A stretch of 64,000 bases of DNA from Sambucus nigra. Taxonomy: Eukaryota > Streptophyta > Magnoliopsida > Dipsacales > Adoxaceae. The stretch lies in NCBI GenBank assembly GCA_949130495.1, contig CASBWL010000041.1, forward strand, positions 186,001-250,000. The letters run 5' to 3'. The notes under the pieces are model-generated. The model worked only from the letters and a program-made list of their open reading frames with translations, was not told where the DNA came from and made no database searches. Position numbers and translations under genes: made by a program. Positions 13,068-24,816 of this stretch are shown here, one piece after another. How positions within the stretch are numbered: position 1 is the stretch's first letter; each line of letters begins with the position of its first letter.

Positions 13068-14060
13068 GATTTGAGATCGGGTTATCATCAGTTAAGGGTC
13101 TGGGAGCAGGATATCTCAAAGGCGATATTTCTTACGAGATATGGGTCATATGAATTTTTGGTTATGTCTTTTAGGATGACCAACGCACTAGAAGTGTTTA
13201 TGGATTTGATGAATAGGGTATTCAGGGATTTTTTATATAAGTTTGTTATAATGTTTATTGATGACGTCTAGTTTATTCTCAGACTGCAGAGGAGCATTCA
13301 TAGCACTTATGTGTAGTCTTACAAACATTACGAGACCACTAGTTGTGAGATAAGTTTAAGAAATATGGTTTTTAGTTGCAAGAGTTGTAGTTCTTGGGCC
13401 ACATCGTGTCTGAGAGTGAAATATCAGTGGACCTAGGGAAGGTTTCTGCGATGATGGAGTGGGTACATCCCACTACACCCATGGAGGTGCGTAGCATTTT
13501 GGGATCAGTCGAGTACTACCGTCAATTCATTCAGGGGTTCTCAAAGATAGTTGGGCTCCTAACGAACTTGACGAAGAAGGATGTTCCGTTTGTATGGGAT
13601 GATGCATGTCAGTAGGCATTTGATGATCTGTAGTCGTAATTGACTACAACACCATTCTGGCATTACCTTAGGCAGCGATAGACTATAAAGTCTTCACATA
13701 TGCATTCTTTAGGGGACTTGGCGGGGTGTTAATACAGGAGGAGTATCTTATGCTTCACAAAATCTAAAGACTCATGAGGTATTTTGTCCCACCACGACTT
13801 GAAGTTAGCAGTCGTGATTTTTGCATTGAGAGTGTGGAGGCATTATCTCCTGGGGGAGAATTTTTAGCTATTCACTGACTAAAAGAGACTACAGTACTTG
13901 GTCACGCAGCGACAGTTGACATGAGGCTGAGGAGATGGCTAAAGTTTATTAAGGACTATTATTTCAACATTTATTACCAACCTGAGAGGGCGAATGTCGT
14001 GGCAGATGCTTTGATCCCCAAACTAATATTGGAGTTAGGTGCGGTATGGAAGGAGAAGTA
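13068..14060 (+). pseudogene. Element D gypsy pol: reverse transcriptase and RNase H remnant
   Basis: It begins in frame at [11 protein letters not shown] (RT domain) and continues to the catalytic-site region FIDD at about 13260, a normal gypsy variant of YxDD. After a frameshift it resumes at 13394 with GHIVSESEISVD, then EVRSILGSVEYYRQFI, the RT thumb/connection segment. RNase H-like sequence follows but carries many stops. The protein would copy the element's RNA into DNA. The 5' part of the element lies left of the window, because LTR Z inserted here. It is clearly non-functional. Confidence 0.85.
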
Positions 14061-15560
14061 AAAATCACATTGTTGGGATGATGAGTTAACCCATGCATTT
14101 ATGGCAGTTCTCACCATCACACCCGAGATTATTATTCGAGTTGTTAAGTTACATGTAGGAGATCAGCATTTCCAGGAGCATATTAGGCAATTATTAGCTA
14201 AGGGGGCAGAGCACTATTCTATTGGTTCAGATGGCGGATTAAGAATTCTGGGGATACTAGTTGTCTCTAATGATGAGGAATTGAGACGAGTTGTTATGTT
14301 TGAGGATCACAGGTCACACTTTACGGTACATCTCAAAGGGTATAAAATGTACAATAACATGCAATGTCAGTATAGGTTGGCCGGTATGAAAAGGCACGTA
14401 GCAGTATTTGTGTCCAAGTATGCTATGTGCCAGTTAGTGAAGGTGGACCATTAACATCTCGTAGGTGTGTTACTGCCTCTTGATATCCTTATGTGTAGAT
14501 GGAAGAGCATTTTTATGGATTTCATCACTGGGTTTCCTACGTCATAGAGGGGACACGATTTTATTTGGATTATTATTGATAGATTTACAATAGTTTCTCA
14601 CTTTCTATCGATCTAGATAGAGTACATTTCAGATCATTATGCTAGGGTTTTTCTCAAAGATATTGTGAAATTGCATGTGGTATTTCTTAACATTGTATCG
14701 GATGGGGACATAACGTTTGTGTTCCATTTTTGAAGGAGCTTTTAACAAGCCTTAGGGGAAGAGTTGAGGTTGAGTACCTCATATCATCCTTAGACTAGGG
14801 TGAAGATAAAGTGAGTGAAATTTATGTAGAAGGATGTTCTACGGATGTGCATATTAGACTTTAAGGGGAGTTCGGAGCATTACTTTCCCTTGGTGGAGTT
14901 TGCGTACAGAAATATCTACCAGTTAATGATTGGGATGGCATCTTTCAAAGAGCTTTGTGGGAGACCTTGTCATTCACTCTCATGTTAGTTAGAGCTAGAG
15001 GAGAACAAACTGCTCCGACTAGATTTCATTCAGAACGCCTTAGAGAAAGTGGAGATGATTTGGGCTAAGATTCGAATTACTGAGGATAGGCAAAAAAGTT
15101 ATGTAGATGTGAGCCGAAGACACTTAAATTTCAATATCGGGGATCAGGTGTTGATTAAGATGTTTCCCATAAATGGAGTGGTGAGATTTGGGAAGAAGGG
15201 AAAGCTGGCTCCCAATATGTGGAACCATTCCCTATCCTTGAGAGGATTGGGCCCGTAGCGCACCGGTTGGGACTACCAGAACACTTGCAGCAGATTCATG
15301 ATGTCTTTCACGTATCTTTATTGCGGAGGTTCTTTAAGGATGAGATTTCTTACCAGCATGTCGATATTGATGAGATAGAGCTCTAGCCTTACGCTACCTA
15401 CGAGGAGATACATGTAGCCATCTTCGATCATAGGGAGCACCGACTTCTATCATTGCTACGTGTGCAGTGGGGACATCATAAGGAGGATGAGCCGACTTGG
15501 GAGAGGGAGTAAAACATACGAGTGAGATATCCTAAACACTTCTAGCCATGTACATTTCGA
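14061..15560 (+). pseudogene. Element D gypsy pol: integrase with chromo-like C terminus, broken
   Basis: The N-terminal zinc-binding region is in the open segment 14101-14454, which contains DGGLRILG and ends near CQLVKVDH. The catalytic core follows with stops (MDFITGFPTS near 14515, SDGDITF near 14700). At 14885 it reads LVEFAYRN, and GKKGKLAP follows in 15049-15258. The C terminus near 15455-15520 reads LRVQWGHHKEDEPTWERE, like the chromodomain-type tail of Tekay/Del elements. Several nonsense codons and frameshifts disable it. Confidence 0.85.
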
Positions 15561-15585
15561 ATTCTGAGGAAGGAATTTAGTTATT

Positions 15586-15596
15586 AGGGGGAAGAA
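15586..15596 (+). promoter_or_regulatory. Polypurine tract, element D
   Basis: A purine run (AGGGGGAAGAA) lies directly before the TGTAATACC start of the 3' LTR. Confidence 0.7.
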
Positions 15597-16734
15597 TGTA
15601 ATACCTGGAATTTTTAGAATAAAATAAAATTCTTAGGAATTAAACTAAATCATTGAATTTAATTACTTAGGTTGAGAATAAATAAATTAATTATTATTTC
15701 AAGTTATGTGAGATCAACTTTGCATATTAAATTGTTTTGGTAGGAAATAATTTCACGTACATTGAATAATTGATATATGTTGTGTGACACAATTGAAAAA
15801 TATACTAGTTGAATAAAAATAATTGGGATGCATTTTGGGAGGCTTTATGGGCTCGTTTAGATGTTTTAGACCTTTAGCAATGGTCATGAGGTATGTATGT
15901 ATGTATATATGTATATATATATGAGCTAGGAGGTTATTGGGCTATGTTGGATATGTGTTCAGACCCATCTGGGGGTTTAAAGTTTAGGCCTAGGGCCCAA
16001 TTAGGGATTAGACTCTTAATTATATTAATTAGGAGTTTAATAACTCCGTGTCATCTATATCCAAGAACCCTAAAACACATCTTTGGGAAGAGAGAGGCAA
16101 GAACACTAGTAGGAGAATCAGGAGAGAAAGATTCAAGGAGAAATCCAAGAAACCAATCAAGAAATCATTCAAGAACTAAGGCAAGAATTTTCTTGCTAGC
16201 TTTATTTGTCCAAAGTATTTCTTAGTTCAATGTGATTTATCTCCCATGTAGAATTTTGGATTATGTAAGGATTTATGGTGATATAAAGATGAATTGAATC
16301 ATGTTTGTAGAGGATTTGAATATGAAAATAGGATAGTAAATTCTAAAAAATAGGATAAGGCCAATATTAATTTGAATGAGGAAATTCATGCCTTAGAACC
16401 TTTGATGAAAATGGAAAGATTGACTCACATGGAGAGGAGTTGTATTCATGTTTAGAAATTTAGAAATTTTTATAATTGAAATGCTTGTATAATGATAGAA
16501 CATTGTGGGATTAAGTGAAAATTTTGATTTATGTAGACATGTTAATGGATTTAAATTCTAGGATTTGGGAGATTGAAATAAATGTCAAATTATGTAAACA
16601 ATTATCCTAAGATGATGGACTAAGTCATAGAGATATGTTTTGATGTTTATAAAAGGGTTTGAACCATTTGGATTGAGTTTAGGATTAAGATTGTAATTTT
16701 CGTTCTAAGAAATTGTAACATATCTAGGTTATTA

Positions 16735-16795
16735 CCCGGATCCTAATCGATTCGTCTACCAAGGGTAAACCGATTCGTCCAGGTGAACTTGTTCG
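16735..16795. repeat. CpG-rich CGATTCG motif cluster in gypsy LTR
   Basis: Contains CCCGGATCC, ATCGATTCG, ACCGATTCG and TTCGACC within 60 bp. It resembles the cluster at 47028-47075 in the minus-strand solo LTR. Confidence 0.5.
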
Positions 16796-17034
16796 ACCCC
16801 TAGTAGCAAAGGTGGCAACTAGGGGGTAATTATTAGAATAATTACCTTTACATATTGTAATATGTCGCTATATTTTATGTGTACATAACTATGTTCGTGG
16901 ACTGTCTTACCGATCGTGTGTTCAAGACCGTAGAACACATCAACACAAGCGTAGTGTAGGTTATATTTAGATATTACGTAGCAGCGCCAATTATGAGAGA
17001 TAAGTGTTGCTGAGGGAATCCCTGTGTCACCACT

Positions 17035-17173
17035 TAGGCCTGTCAATGGATCGGATTTTATCCCAATCCGATCCATTTAAGCGGATATGGATCATGCCTA
17101 AAATCTAATTGTCCGATTACCCGTTTATTAAATGGAGCGGATTTGGATTCATATACTCCGATCCGATTAATAC

Positions 17174-17247
<74 letters not shown>

Positions 17248-17603
17248 ATATATAATATATTTTTAATTAGTATGTATTCTATTTAATAATATTATAAATA
17301 TATATATATTTTAAATATTTATTATAATAGTTCTTTATTTCATTATCTATTTTTTTGGAACATTTGCAAAATAATTTTATGAAATAAGAGTTGAAACTAA
17401 AAAATTTGCAAATCAAGTTTAACATAAACGTATAATCAGATAATCGGATCGGATCTGAATCCATTTAACATAAACGGATATGGATTTGGATTTGCCTGAT
17501 CCGATTCGATTAATAAACGGATCGGATCCGAATGCATTTAACTTAAACGGATATTGATTTGGATTTGCCTAAACCTATCCGAATCTGATCCGTTTACAGG
17601 CTA
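17035..17603. mobile_element. hAT-type MITE, 569 bp, TSD TCACCACT
   Basis: The ends TAGGCCTGTCAA and TTTACAGGCTA form imperfect terminal inverted repeats. Perfect 8-bp duplications TCACCACT flank it at 17027-17034 and 17604-17611, as expected for the hAT superfamily. Subterminal sequence is full of GGATCGGAT / ATCCGATCC motifs in both orientations, typical of hAT transposase-binding repeats. There is no coding capacity. A long (AT)n tract occupies the middle. Confidence 0.88.
17178..17244. repeat. (AT)n microsatellite
   Basis: About 33 AT units lie within the hAT-type MITE. Confidence 0.95.
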
Positions 17604-18506
17604 TCACCACTAGGTATGGGTCGTGCAATTGTGTACTGCCCACTTGTATATGTACTGTGTTGTCCATTTTGGATAGTAACTCCTCCGGACTTACCGATAG
17701 AGAACGAATGGGGCACTATTGGTAGATGCCTTAGTGTCGAATATATTAGCACATATATATAATTAATGAAAATGCATGGAAGAATCTCCTAAGTTTAAAT
17801 ATGTAGACTATAAAACACAAAGCCAATACTATGTGGCGTGTATGATGTTTGATGTCATCATTTTACGGGTAGTATGTCCGGGGTAACTTTGGGAAATGGT
17901 AACTTGAATGTAGATAATTCTATTTCAGTGTGTTTATCTTGCTAAGTGAATTCTTATACTATCATTAGCATTTATCCATCATCTGTATCGGGACTTGGGT
18001 GGTTATACATGTTGCACTGCTTTTAGATGATGGGTGAAACATGTATGCATGTGTGTGACGATGGGAAACATTCACTATGAATTAACTGTACTTTTGCACC
18101 ATAAATTTAGTAAGTTAATTCTTGCACACTTTAGGGCACTACCCCAAAATTATAAATGTTTTCTCCTACAAGGTTCTCCTAGACAGGGATAGCAGGATGG
18201 TTGACATATCGTCCTTACAATCTTACCTTGCGTAGAAGATTTCATATTATTGATTCTAAATTAGGTTGCTACTCTCCAGCAGTTCTTTCTATTTTTGGAT
18301 TTTTGTAGGGCATAAACTCTAAGTTTAATTTATTTATTTCTAGTTCGATATACTTATGAGTATGTTGGGATTTATTTATATTATGTGGATGTTGGATTCA
18401 ATTATTATGTTGGATGTTAATTTTATTTTATTTTCAAATTCAATATTGGTGTACAAATAATTATTTTATATGGTTTGATGCTAAGAATGATATAGATTGT
18501 ATAACA

Positions 18507-19579
18507 AGACCTATCTTTGGCATATTGCGTTTGGCGAACCTTTACAAGAGAAATTGGGGGTTGTTAAACATGCTCAAACCCTTTATTGACTGAAAAGGTT
18601 GATAGGCATTCATAAACATGGTTAGGGTAAGAGGGATCAACAAATCCCTTAGGCTGATTAACGTATACTTCCATTGATAAAACACCATTTAGAAAGGAAG
18701 ACTTAACGTCTATTTTAAAAATCTTGAATTGCAAATGATAAGCAATAGCTAAGTGGAGACGAAAAATTCGAGTCTTGTCATCGAAGCAAAAGTCTAATCA
18801 AAATATATTCCCTTTATCTGAGCATATCCTTGCGCTACTAACTTGGCTTTGTTTCTAACGACTAACCCATATTTAATCTTGTTTTTAAAAATCCAACGGG
18901 TGCCGATAGCATTGTCTCCTGAGCTTGGGACTAGATACCAAATGTCATGACTCTGGAACTGGACTAACTCTTCTTGCATTGTGTAAATCCAGTATGAGTC
19001 ACTAAGGGTGTCATTTACACTTTTTGGTTCTACAAGATAAACAAAACATGAAAAGTTTTTCACGTTTTGGAGTTGGGATCTAGTTCGCAAAGGCTATGAA
19101 GGGTTACCAACAACCTTCTTTAGGGGGTGGTCTTAAAAAACCCAGGTCAGTACTGTAGGGACCTCAAGTTGCAGTGGATTAATTATCTCAGGAGAGTCGA
19201 GCTCAAAATTATTTTTAGACTCATCCACGATGACAAATTGACTTTTACTACTCTCCGGACTCGTGTCATTTACAATTACATTTATAGACTTCATTATAAC
19301 TTTAGTATGCAATTTGTAAACATGATAGCCCCTGCTTGATTGTGAATATCCCAGATTAATGGTTTTATTACCTCGGTATCAAATTTAGAAAGGATTTCTC
19401 TATCTTTGTAGACATAGCAAATACTCCCAAAGGTTTTAAAGTATTTTAAGTTGGATTTTTTTATTGTACCACAATTCATAGGAGGTTTCTTTGGAATTTT
19501 TTTCTGAGGTAGACATGGTTAATGATGTGACACACTATATGTACTGCCTCAAGCCAAAAGTACTTTGATAATCCTTTGG
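18507..19579 (-). pseudogene. Antisense copia remnant X: RT and integrase C-terminal parts
   Basis: Read on the minus strand from 19579 down. Around 19294-19479 an integrase-tail/linker segment reads FKTFGSICYVYKDREILSKFD, the usual [18 protein letters not shown] motif. At 18794-19090 it reads [31 protein letters not shown] and RNKAKLVAQGYAQIKG, the N-terminal copia reverse transcriptase. QPKGFVDPSYPNHVY follows near 18600. Stops and deletions make it non-functional. Element E is inserted at 19580; the gag of the same element probably continues at 23156-24720. Confidence 0.85.
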
Positions 19580-19652
19580 TGTAAGGACATATTTTTCATA
19601 GTCCCTTAGAGTATGTTGTATACCGTTACACTGTCCAAGAATGTTCAAGATC

Positions 19653-19988
19653 ATATTTGCTTCAAAACGGATCCGAACATCAAGGTTTCTTCAACAATGA
19701 GCCTCTACAGGATTAACACTAGTAAGGTTATGTTTTAAGTACCTTAACTTTTCACTTAGAGTGTTGGGCTATTTTTTCTAAAATATTTTCTAAGTGTTGG
19801 AGCGTCTTTTTTCGTCAAACATATTTGCATCAAGACGGATACGAATATCAAGGTTTCTTCAACAACAAGCCTCTACAAGATTAACTATGGTAAGGTTATG
19901 TTTTAAGTACCTTAAGTTTACACTTAGGGTGTTGGGATGTTTTTTAAAAATATTTTCTAGGTGTTGGAGCGTCTTTTTTCGTCAAAAA
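19653..19988 (+). repeat. 168-bp tandem duplication in element E LTR
   Basis: Two copies (19653-19820 and 19821-19988) both start ATATTTGC and contain ATCAAGGTTTCTTCAACAA. They differ by a modest number of substitutions. Confidence 0.85.
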
Positions 19989-20047
19989 TATTTTTCCAGA
20001 CTTGTAGACGGAGTTTGTTGAAAAATAATTTTTTCGCTCTGGTTGTT

Positions 20048-20155
20048 CATGCGACCTGCACAGTTGTTCAAACGACAAGTGCATCTCGCACGCAGTTTCG
20101 TTTGAGCGACACGTGGCTTCGTTCGAGCTACAGGAAGATCTTGTTTGAGTGAGTT
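20048..20155. promoter_or_regulatory. U3 CpG-rich repeat array, element E
   Basis: Degenerate units such as GTTCAAACGAC, TCGTTTGAGCGAC and TCGTTCGAGC lie just upstream of the TATA-like sequence. This is the same position as the arrays in F, B, G and H. Sirevirus LTRs are known for palindromic motifs upstream of the TATA box. Confidence 0.6.
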
Positions 20156-20582
20156 TCTGACTCAATTTTTTTATATACATACTCATTAAATGAGTTTGTT
20201 TTCGTTAAGGAGACCTGTGCAAAAACTGTCTATGTTTTCTGCAAACAGTAGTACGATTTTTTCTTCTTCATTTAGGGCCTTAAACCCTTTTTGTTTTTCA
20301 ATTCACAAACATCCCAATAGTTTATGTGAGTTGTTTTGGAACCCAAGAACATACTTTGTCATTTGTTCATCTTGTGGAGGAGATCTCTACGATTCAAGGT
20401 TGTGTGTCTTTGGGGAGTGCTCGAGGGTGTTCTCTTATTGATTCTGGACTGCGGTTCGTGTGTTGTCGATGGGTGTGAACCATTGATGACTCTAGGTTGC
20501 GCATCTATGTAGGTTTGTTGAGATAAATCTATTGGATATTTCATTGTAAGAGTGTAAATTGTGATTTACAATTATAGTAAAA

Positions 20583-20605
20583 ATAAAGGTTTTTCCCTTC
20601 GGGGA
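20583..20605 (+). promoter_or_regulatory. Poly(A) signal and UUCG hairpin, element E
   Basis: AATAAA is followed by CCC-TTCG-GGG, a predicted stable RNA tetraloop hairpin. The same arrangement is found in the other copia LTRs here. Confidence 0.6.
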
Positions 20606-20819
20606 TTTTTCCTGAAATCAGTGTGTCACCATAGTTATGTGTCGCGTGATTTGTTTATGATATGGTTTGATTTGTGAACAACTAGATGCATATTTTAGGT
20701 CTGAATTAAAATAATATTTATTTTTGGCCAAAGTTTGACATCTAATTAAATAACTATTTTTTAATGCAATTAAATATTTACGAATTAATTAAATTTGTAT
20801 CACATACGCATTTACAAAT

Positions 20820-20831
20820 TGGTATCAGAGC
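20820..20831 (+). promoter_or_regulatory. Primer binding site, element E (tRNA-iMet)
   Basis: An exact TGGTATCAGAGC lies 3 bp after the LTR. Confidence 0.92.
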
Positions 20832-20992
20832 TTATAGCTCGAGTTTTATACCTTTAAAAATTGGTATTAGAGCACGATTCACTAATTTATTGTGATATCA
20901 TTTTTCCATAAAATTTTCTGATATCAATTGCTTTTGAAAAAAATGATTTTGTTTAAGTTGCAAATTTTTGGATAGATCACTTATATAATCGG

Positions 20993-22882
20993 ATGTCCAT
21001 CTTTAACGGGAATAATTATGTATATTGGAAAGCCTGTATGAAATCATGTTTAAAATCCATAGATGAGCGAGTTCGATTGTTGTGTGAAGGAGGGTGGACT
21101 CCTCTCACCGTGACTGCTGATGGTGTTGTTTCTTTAATACTTATGTCTAATTGGACTAAGGGGGATTACAAAATGAGTACCTATAACTCCCGAGGCCTTA
21201 ACGTTACTTTTGGAACTGTCACCCCTGATGAGTTCCATCATATCATGACATGCACTACGTCTAAATAGGCTTGGGATGTCCTTCAGTTGACACAAGAGGG
21301 TATGAATTCCATGAAAGAGTCACTATTACAAATTTAGCCACGCAGTTTGAGACTATCACAATGTCTAATTCCGAGTGTTTTGATGATTTTTGCGCACGTT
21401 TGTCGGACATAGTTAACACAAGTTTTAATTTGAGTGAGGCAATAGATAACACGAGGTTTGTGAAAAAAAATTGAGATCCCTTCCTAAACGTTTATTTCGA
21501 AGGTCACTATTTTAAACTCTTTGGTAAATTTAGGTGCACTTAAGTTAGAGGAGCTTGTAGGAGATCTTCAAACTTATGAGATAGATATGTTTCCCAAAAT
21601 TATCAAGCCTAAGGATCAAGGGATTGCACTTAGGACACAATCTAGATCATGTGAGGATGTTTCTAAGAGTAAAGAGAAGAAAAATAGAGTGTTTGTGACT
21701 CCGATTTTGAGGGAGAATTTTATTTTGTCGACATGGACTTAATTGCGATTTTTTTTTTAAGTTTCTCAAAATGTCTAAAGAAAATTCTTCCAATAAAAGG
21801 AGATTTTTTTAGAAAAATAAAAACAATGAAAAGGACAAAGGGAGTGATGAGAAAAAGGAAGAGAGTGAGTAAAATTTAGATGAATTGACTTGTTTTGAGT
21901 GTAAATGCAAAGGGCATAAGTCGTTTGAGTGTCCCACTTGGTTGAGGAGAAAAGGGAAGAAAGTATCCATGCCTCCCACACTTAGTGATAGTGGGGGAGA
22001 TGAGTCCGATAATGGTTTATCACATTGGATGTGTGTAGCCTTTTTGAGTCGCGTGAGCACACCCACTTTGTCCCACGACGATGATGACATTTGTGCATAC
22101 GAGAGCGACGGTGATGATTTGAGTGGTTCGAGTGAGGTTGAGAGTGAGTGTGAAAGTGGAGATGAAAGTGAGCTTTAAAAAGCCTTTAGAGATCTGTACT
22201 TCGAGACCTTAAAAATGAAGATGTACAATAAGGACTTAGGTCGTCGGGTTTTAGATTTGGAGATAGAGAAAGAAGTTTTAAGGAGAGAAAAGTGTTATTT
22301 GACCGACACGGTGTCTAGTCTAACGACATGTGTATCCCAACTCGAAAGAGATCTCGAATGTGCCCTGGAAGTCAAAGTCGCTTTAGAGAACTCATCGAAG
22401 AAGGTTGGAAAGATGGTTCTCAATCCCTATTTGGGTAGAGGTACGGGTTAGGAATAGGTAATGACGGTGTATCCACTTCTCATGTTGCACCCAAGCCGGT
22501 TCCCACTTTAGTGATTAATTCACATGGCCCAAAATCAAACCCACCTAGGCGTCCTATTCTCATTAGGAGAGTGCGTCCTAAAGCTTTTGAGAGAGGTGTT
22601 CCTAGGCCCATTTATGTTGGTTCACTTTGCAAAAGGAAAGGACACCTTCGGGAATTTTGTTTTAATTTGGGTTATGCGTTGCAAAATTCTATGCCACGAT
22701 ATGATACGACACGTGTTCACCCACACGTACCCACACATGATACTTTTCTTGCACATAATGATAGAGAGTTTGCACATATTAGAGAGAAAGTAAAGTTTTT
22801 AACCAAAACTTCACATGATTTGATGGAGGTTTTTCATAGGATGTCGTCTCCTTTGAAAAATTCCACCGCACCTAACGGTTGA
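20993..22882 (+). pseudogene. gag: Element E gag: capsid, zinc knuckle, coiled coil, degenerate second knuckle
   Basis: The start MSIFNGNNYVYWKACM matches the N terminus of Gag in element H. A nonsense codon (GAG to TAG, near 21266) and frameshifts break it, but blocks are readable in order. The capsid part spans 20993-21740. Zinc knuckle CFECKCKGHKSFEC and an acidic Asp/Glu-rich stretch are in 21885-22178. A coiled-coil segment is at 22215-22451. A second knuckle at about 22618-22670 has lost its first Cys (GSLCKRKGHLREFC). A stop follows near 22882 and no pol is present. Gag would have packaged the element RNA. E is a pol-less derivative probably mobilised in trans by an element like H. Confidence 0.85.
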
Positions 22883-23155
22883 GGTTGAGACTTGTTTGCT
22901 AGCATAGGTTGATTTTCATGATGATATTATATGCCTATTTCTAGGGTGTACCACTTTTGTACATTTTTTTATTTTGATATATTTTGGAAAAATACAAAAA
23001 GATATTCTATTTTTTGCGAAAAATTGAAAAAGCCAAAAAGATTTTATTTTGATAAAATATTTTAGAAAATCCAAAAAGATTTTTGTATTTTGTTTCGCAC
23101 CTTATATGAATGGACATTTAGGATGACCAAGTCACTATTTCATTCCGCATCCATG
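22883..23155 (+). other. Element E 3' tail with CAAAAAGATTT repeats (truncated)
   Basis: The block at about 22985-23095 contains three spaced CAAAAAGAT units, as in the tails of F, B and G. The block ending ...GACCAAGTCAC matches B and G. The tail stops at about 23155, where antisense copia X resumes, so the 3' LTR of E was deleted. Confidence 0.7.
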
Positions 23156-24720
23156 TAAATCGGTGTGAATATACATTTTTGAAAACACTCAATAATGGAA
23201 TGACCATAAACATCGCAGTAATCATAGTATTGGTGCGAGGTAGGCTTGACTTTGTTTTTGAAGTCCTTGAAAATCAGTTTAGATATGTTTGAAACATGTG
23301 TTTTAACTGCAACCGTATTCCCACATGTCCAAGTTCTCTTATAGGGGGACAAACATACTTAGATTTACCATTAAGTTTTAGCTTTTGATTACTCACACTT
23401 TGTGTTTCTTTAGAGACATCAGTGTTTAGAATTCCTTTATGAGATTTATCAAAAGTCTGGCCTGTTTTACTAAAGACTTTTTTTAGTCTTGAAAAGTCAT
23501 CTTTGTTTCTTTAAGATTTTTATCAAGTGCAAGGCTAGTTTATCATCAGAAATGAGTTCGCTATAACTAATGATTTTACCATAAGTTTTAACATTAGTGC
23601 CAAAGTGAAGTCATTTTTTGAAAAAATTTGAAACCTTTTGTTTAGATTATCCCAATTCAACTAAGGTAAATTTATACATTTCTTCTAAAAAAAAATTCTC
23701 AGAAAGATCTTTTAATATGGAAATATATTCTTTCGTTTCTATCTCAGGTTCAACACATTAGTTCATGTAGTCCTCAATATTCTTCCTAACATATTACTTA
23801 GTTGTTTAACACATCGAGTCAACTGTTTCACCATATTCTCTAATTTATCATTTTGCGTAAAGGTCTTAGCGTACAATTCTTATATGTCAGGCAATTCATC
23901 TTCGAACTCACTAAGTGATGTGTATGATTTGTCCCCTAGCGGTTCAATTTGTGTAGTGGTACTCACACACCCCTCCAATTCATCATAAGATTTGTCACTT
24001 TGACTCACACTTATACTAGAAGTATCAGGATCATTTATCACAGCAGTAGATTCATCATTCACAATAAGAGATATAGAACTATCAATAGGCAAACATGCTT
24101 TGTCATCAAAATATATAATTTTAGCAAAGAAAGACATGCATGATTCATTAGCATTGGATAACTCAGGTTTATCCTTATTTGAGCCATTAGAGTCATCCCA
24201 TGTTTTATACATATGGGCCTTGATAGTATTGTTAAGCCCAGTCCTACATTTATTAGCAGTGTCCCATGTTTACACATCTATGACACTGAACATTGTTAAG
24301 GTCTTTCTTAGGTATGGAGTGATTATCAGAGGTCTGTTTATCACCATTACTATCATGGGGTATAAGATTCTAAAAGTTTTGATAACCAAATGTCCCTTAT
24401 TTGGTAGCCACTACATTCCTAAGTTTAATAATTTCGTTAAAGTTGTTTACTCACCAGGGCAATTTGGTTATCAAGACTTTATAAGTCACAGTCCTCATTT
24501 ACATCTAGGTCATAGTCAGGTACAGTCTTTTTAGGGATAGTTAACTGAGATGAAAATATAACATTAGAACCAAAGGATCTTTTACTATGTGAGATCTTGT
24601 GTTTCTTATACTCTAACTGCATTTCAATAGTTCTAAATTTACTACTCAATAATTATGGAGTTAGATTAGGGTCAACCATTTCTTAAATAATATATCTCTT
24701 ATTATCAAACTTAGCAGGCA
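23156..24720 (-). pseudogene. gag: Antisense copia remnant X: Sirevirus-type gag
   Basis: On the minus strand, 23880-24212 contains TWDDSNGSNKDKPELSNANES, then SFFAK and a Ser/Asp/Glu-rich stretch. This resembles the acidic linker after the first zinc knuckle of Sirevirus Gag. Further along (23140-23352) a knuckle-like YYDYCDVYGHSIIECF is readable. The region between carries stops and frameshifts. It lies gag-first relative to the RT remnant at 18507-19579 on the same strand, so both are probably one element split by E, with protease and most of integrase lost. Confidence 0.7.
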
Positions 24721-24816
24721 GGATGTGGAAGCCACATTCTAGGACGCCCCACAAGTCTCTCTTTAGGTCCCTAGCACCTCCCCATTCAACATAAACCCTA
24801 ACTCATACTCCAAGCA

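Larger units (their letters stand above)
15597..18506 (+). mobile_element. Element D 3' LTR (interrupted by a MITE)
   Basis: It starts TGTAATACCTGG after the polypurine tract and probably ends TGTATAACA at 18506, just before antisense copia sequence; that end is less certain. It contains a hAT-type MITE (17035-17603) and a candidate GC-AG intron (donor AAG|GCAAGA at 16181, acceptor CTACAAG at 18172). A block of CpG-rich ATCGATTCG / ACCGATTCG motifs lies at 16735-16795. Confidence 0.65.
19580..20816 (+). mobile_element. Element E 5' LTR (copia, Sirevirus-like), 1237 bp
   Basis: It starts TGTAAGGACAT and ends TTTACA just before a tRNA-Met primer site. It contains a 168-bp tandem duplication, a CpG-rich motif array, a TATA-like TTTATATA near 20169, AATAAA (20583-20588) and a UUCG hairpin. 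The 3' LTR is missing, so the element has lost its right end. Confidence 0.85.
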
